Source: Bacillota bacterium (lineage in GTDB: Bacteria; Bacillota; DTU065). From it: a stretch of DNA of 5,246 nt. Both the position numbers and the translations under genes were made by a program. The DNA lies in the NCBI GenBank assembly GCA_012842235.1, contig DUTE01000260.1:1-5246 (forward strand). The letters are read 5' to 3'. A model generated the notes under the pieces. That model made no database searches. It was not told the DNA's origin and saw only the letters and a program-made list of their open reading frames with translations. Of the stretch, positions 5,234 to 5,246 are shown one piece after another; the stretch's first letter is position 1; each line of letters opens with the position of its first letter.

Positions 5234-5246
5234 CTAGAGACTAAAA

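Overview
The window reads as an ordinary chromosomal segment from a low-GC Firmicute, most likely of the class Clostridia. Every gene I can support lies on the minus strand, so transcription runs from the right edge to the left. The evidence for the host group is FapR (a malonyl-CoA-sensing repressor of Firmicutes), strong AGGAGG-type ribosome binding sites, AT-rich codons, TTG start use, and the gene order yceD-rpmF-(...)-fapR-plsX-fabH-fabD. I cannot place it to genus.

Layout in the direction of transcription: (1) 5246-4987 is a leader holding two good sigma-A-type promoters in tandem, a widely spaced 10-bp inverted repeat around the distal promoter, and a short tandem 8-bp repeat. (2) yceD (DUF177, ribosome-related) and rpmF (ribosomal protein L32) follow and are closed by a strong intrinsic terminator at 4226-4250. 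(3) Two small genes that I do not recognise follow: a 129-aa membrane-anchored protein and a 104-aa protein with two membrane segments. They are closed by a second terminator at 3148-3185. (4) An intergenic region of about 350 bp carries the fapR promoter and a FapR-operator-like site. (5) fapR, plsX, fabH and the first 122 codons of fabD form a tightly packed operon that runs off the left edge.

In the lipid operon the genes act together. FabD makes malonyl-ACP and FabH condenses it with acyl-CoA to start type II fatty acid synthesis. PlsX converts acyl-ACP to acyl-phosphate for phospholipid synthesis. FapR represses the operon until malonyl-CoA accumulates. The yceD-rpmF to plsX-fabH-fabD linkage between ribosome and membrane synthesis is widespread in bacteria. 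Here it is interrupted by two unrecognised membrane-protein genes and two terminators, which is the most distinctive feature of the window.

I found no mobile element, CRISPR array, tRNA or rRNA, and no clear sign of a new system. The items most worth checking are the two inserted genes, the paired repeats around the distal yceD promoter, the palindrome beside the rpmF terminator, and the architecture of the FapR operator.
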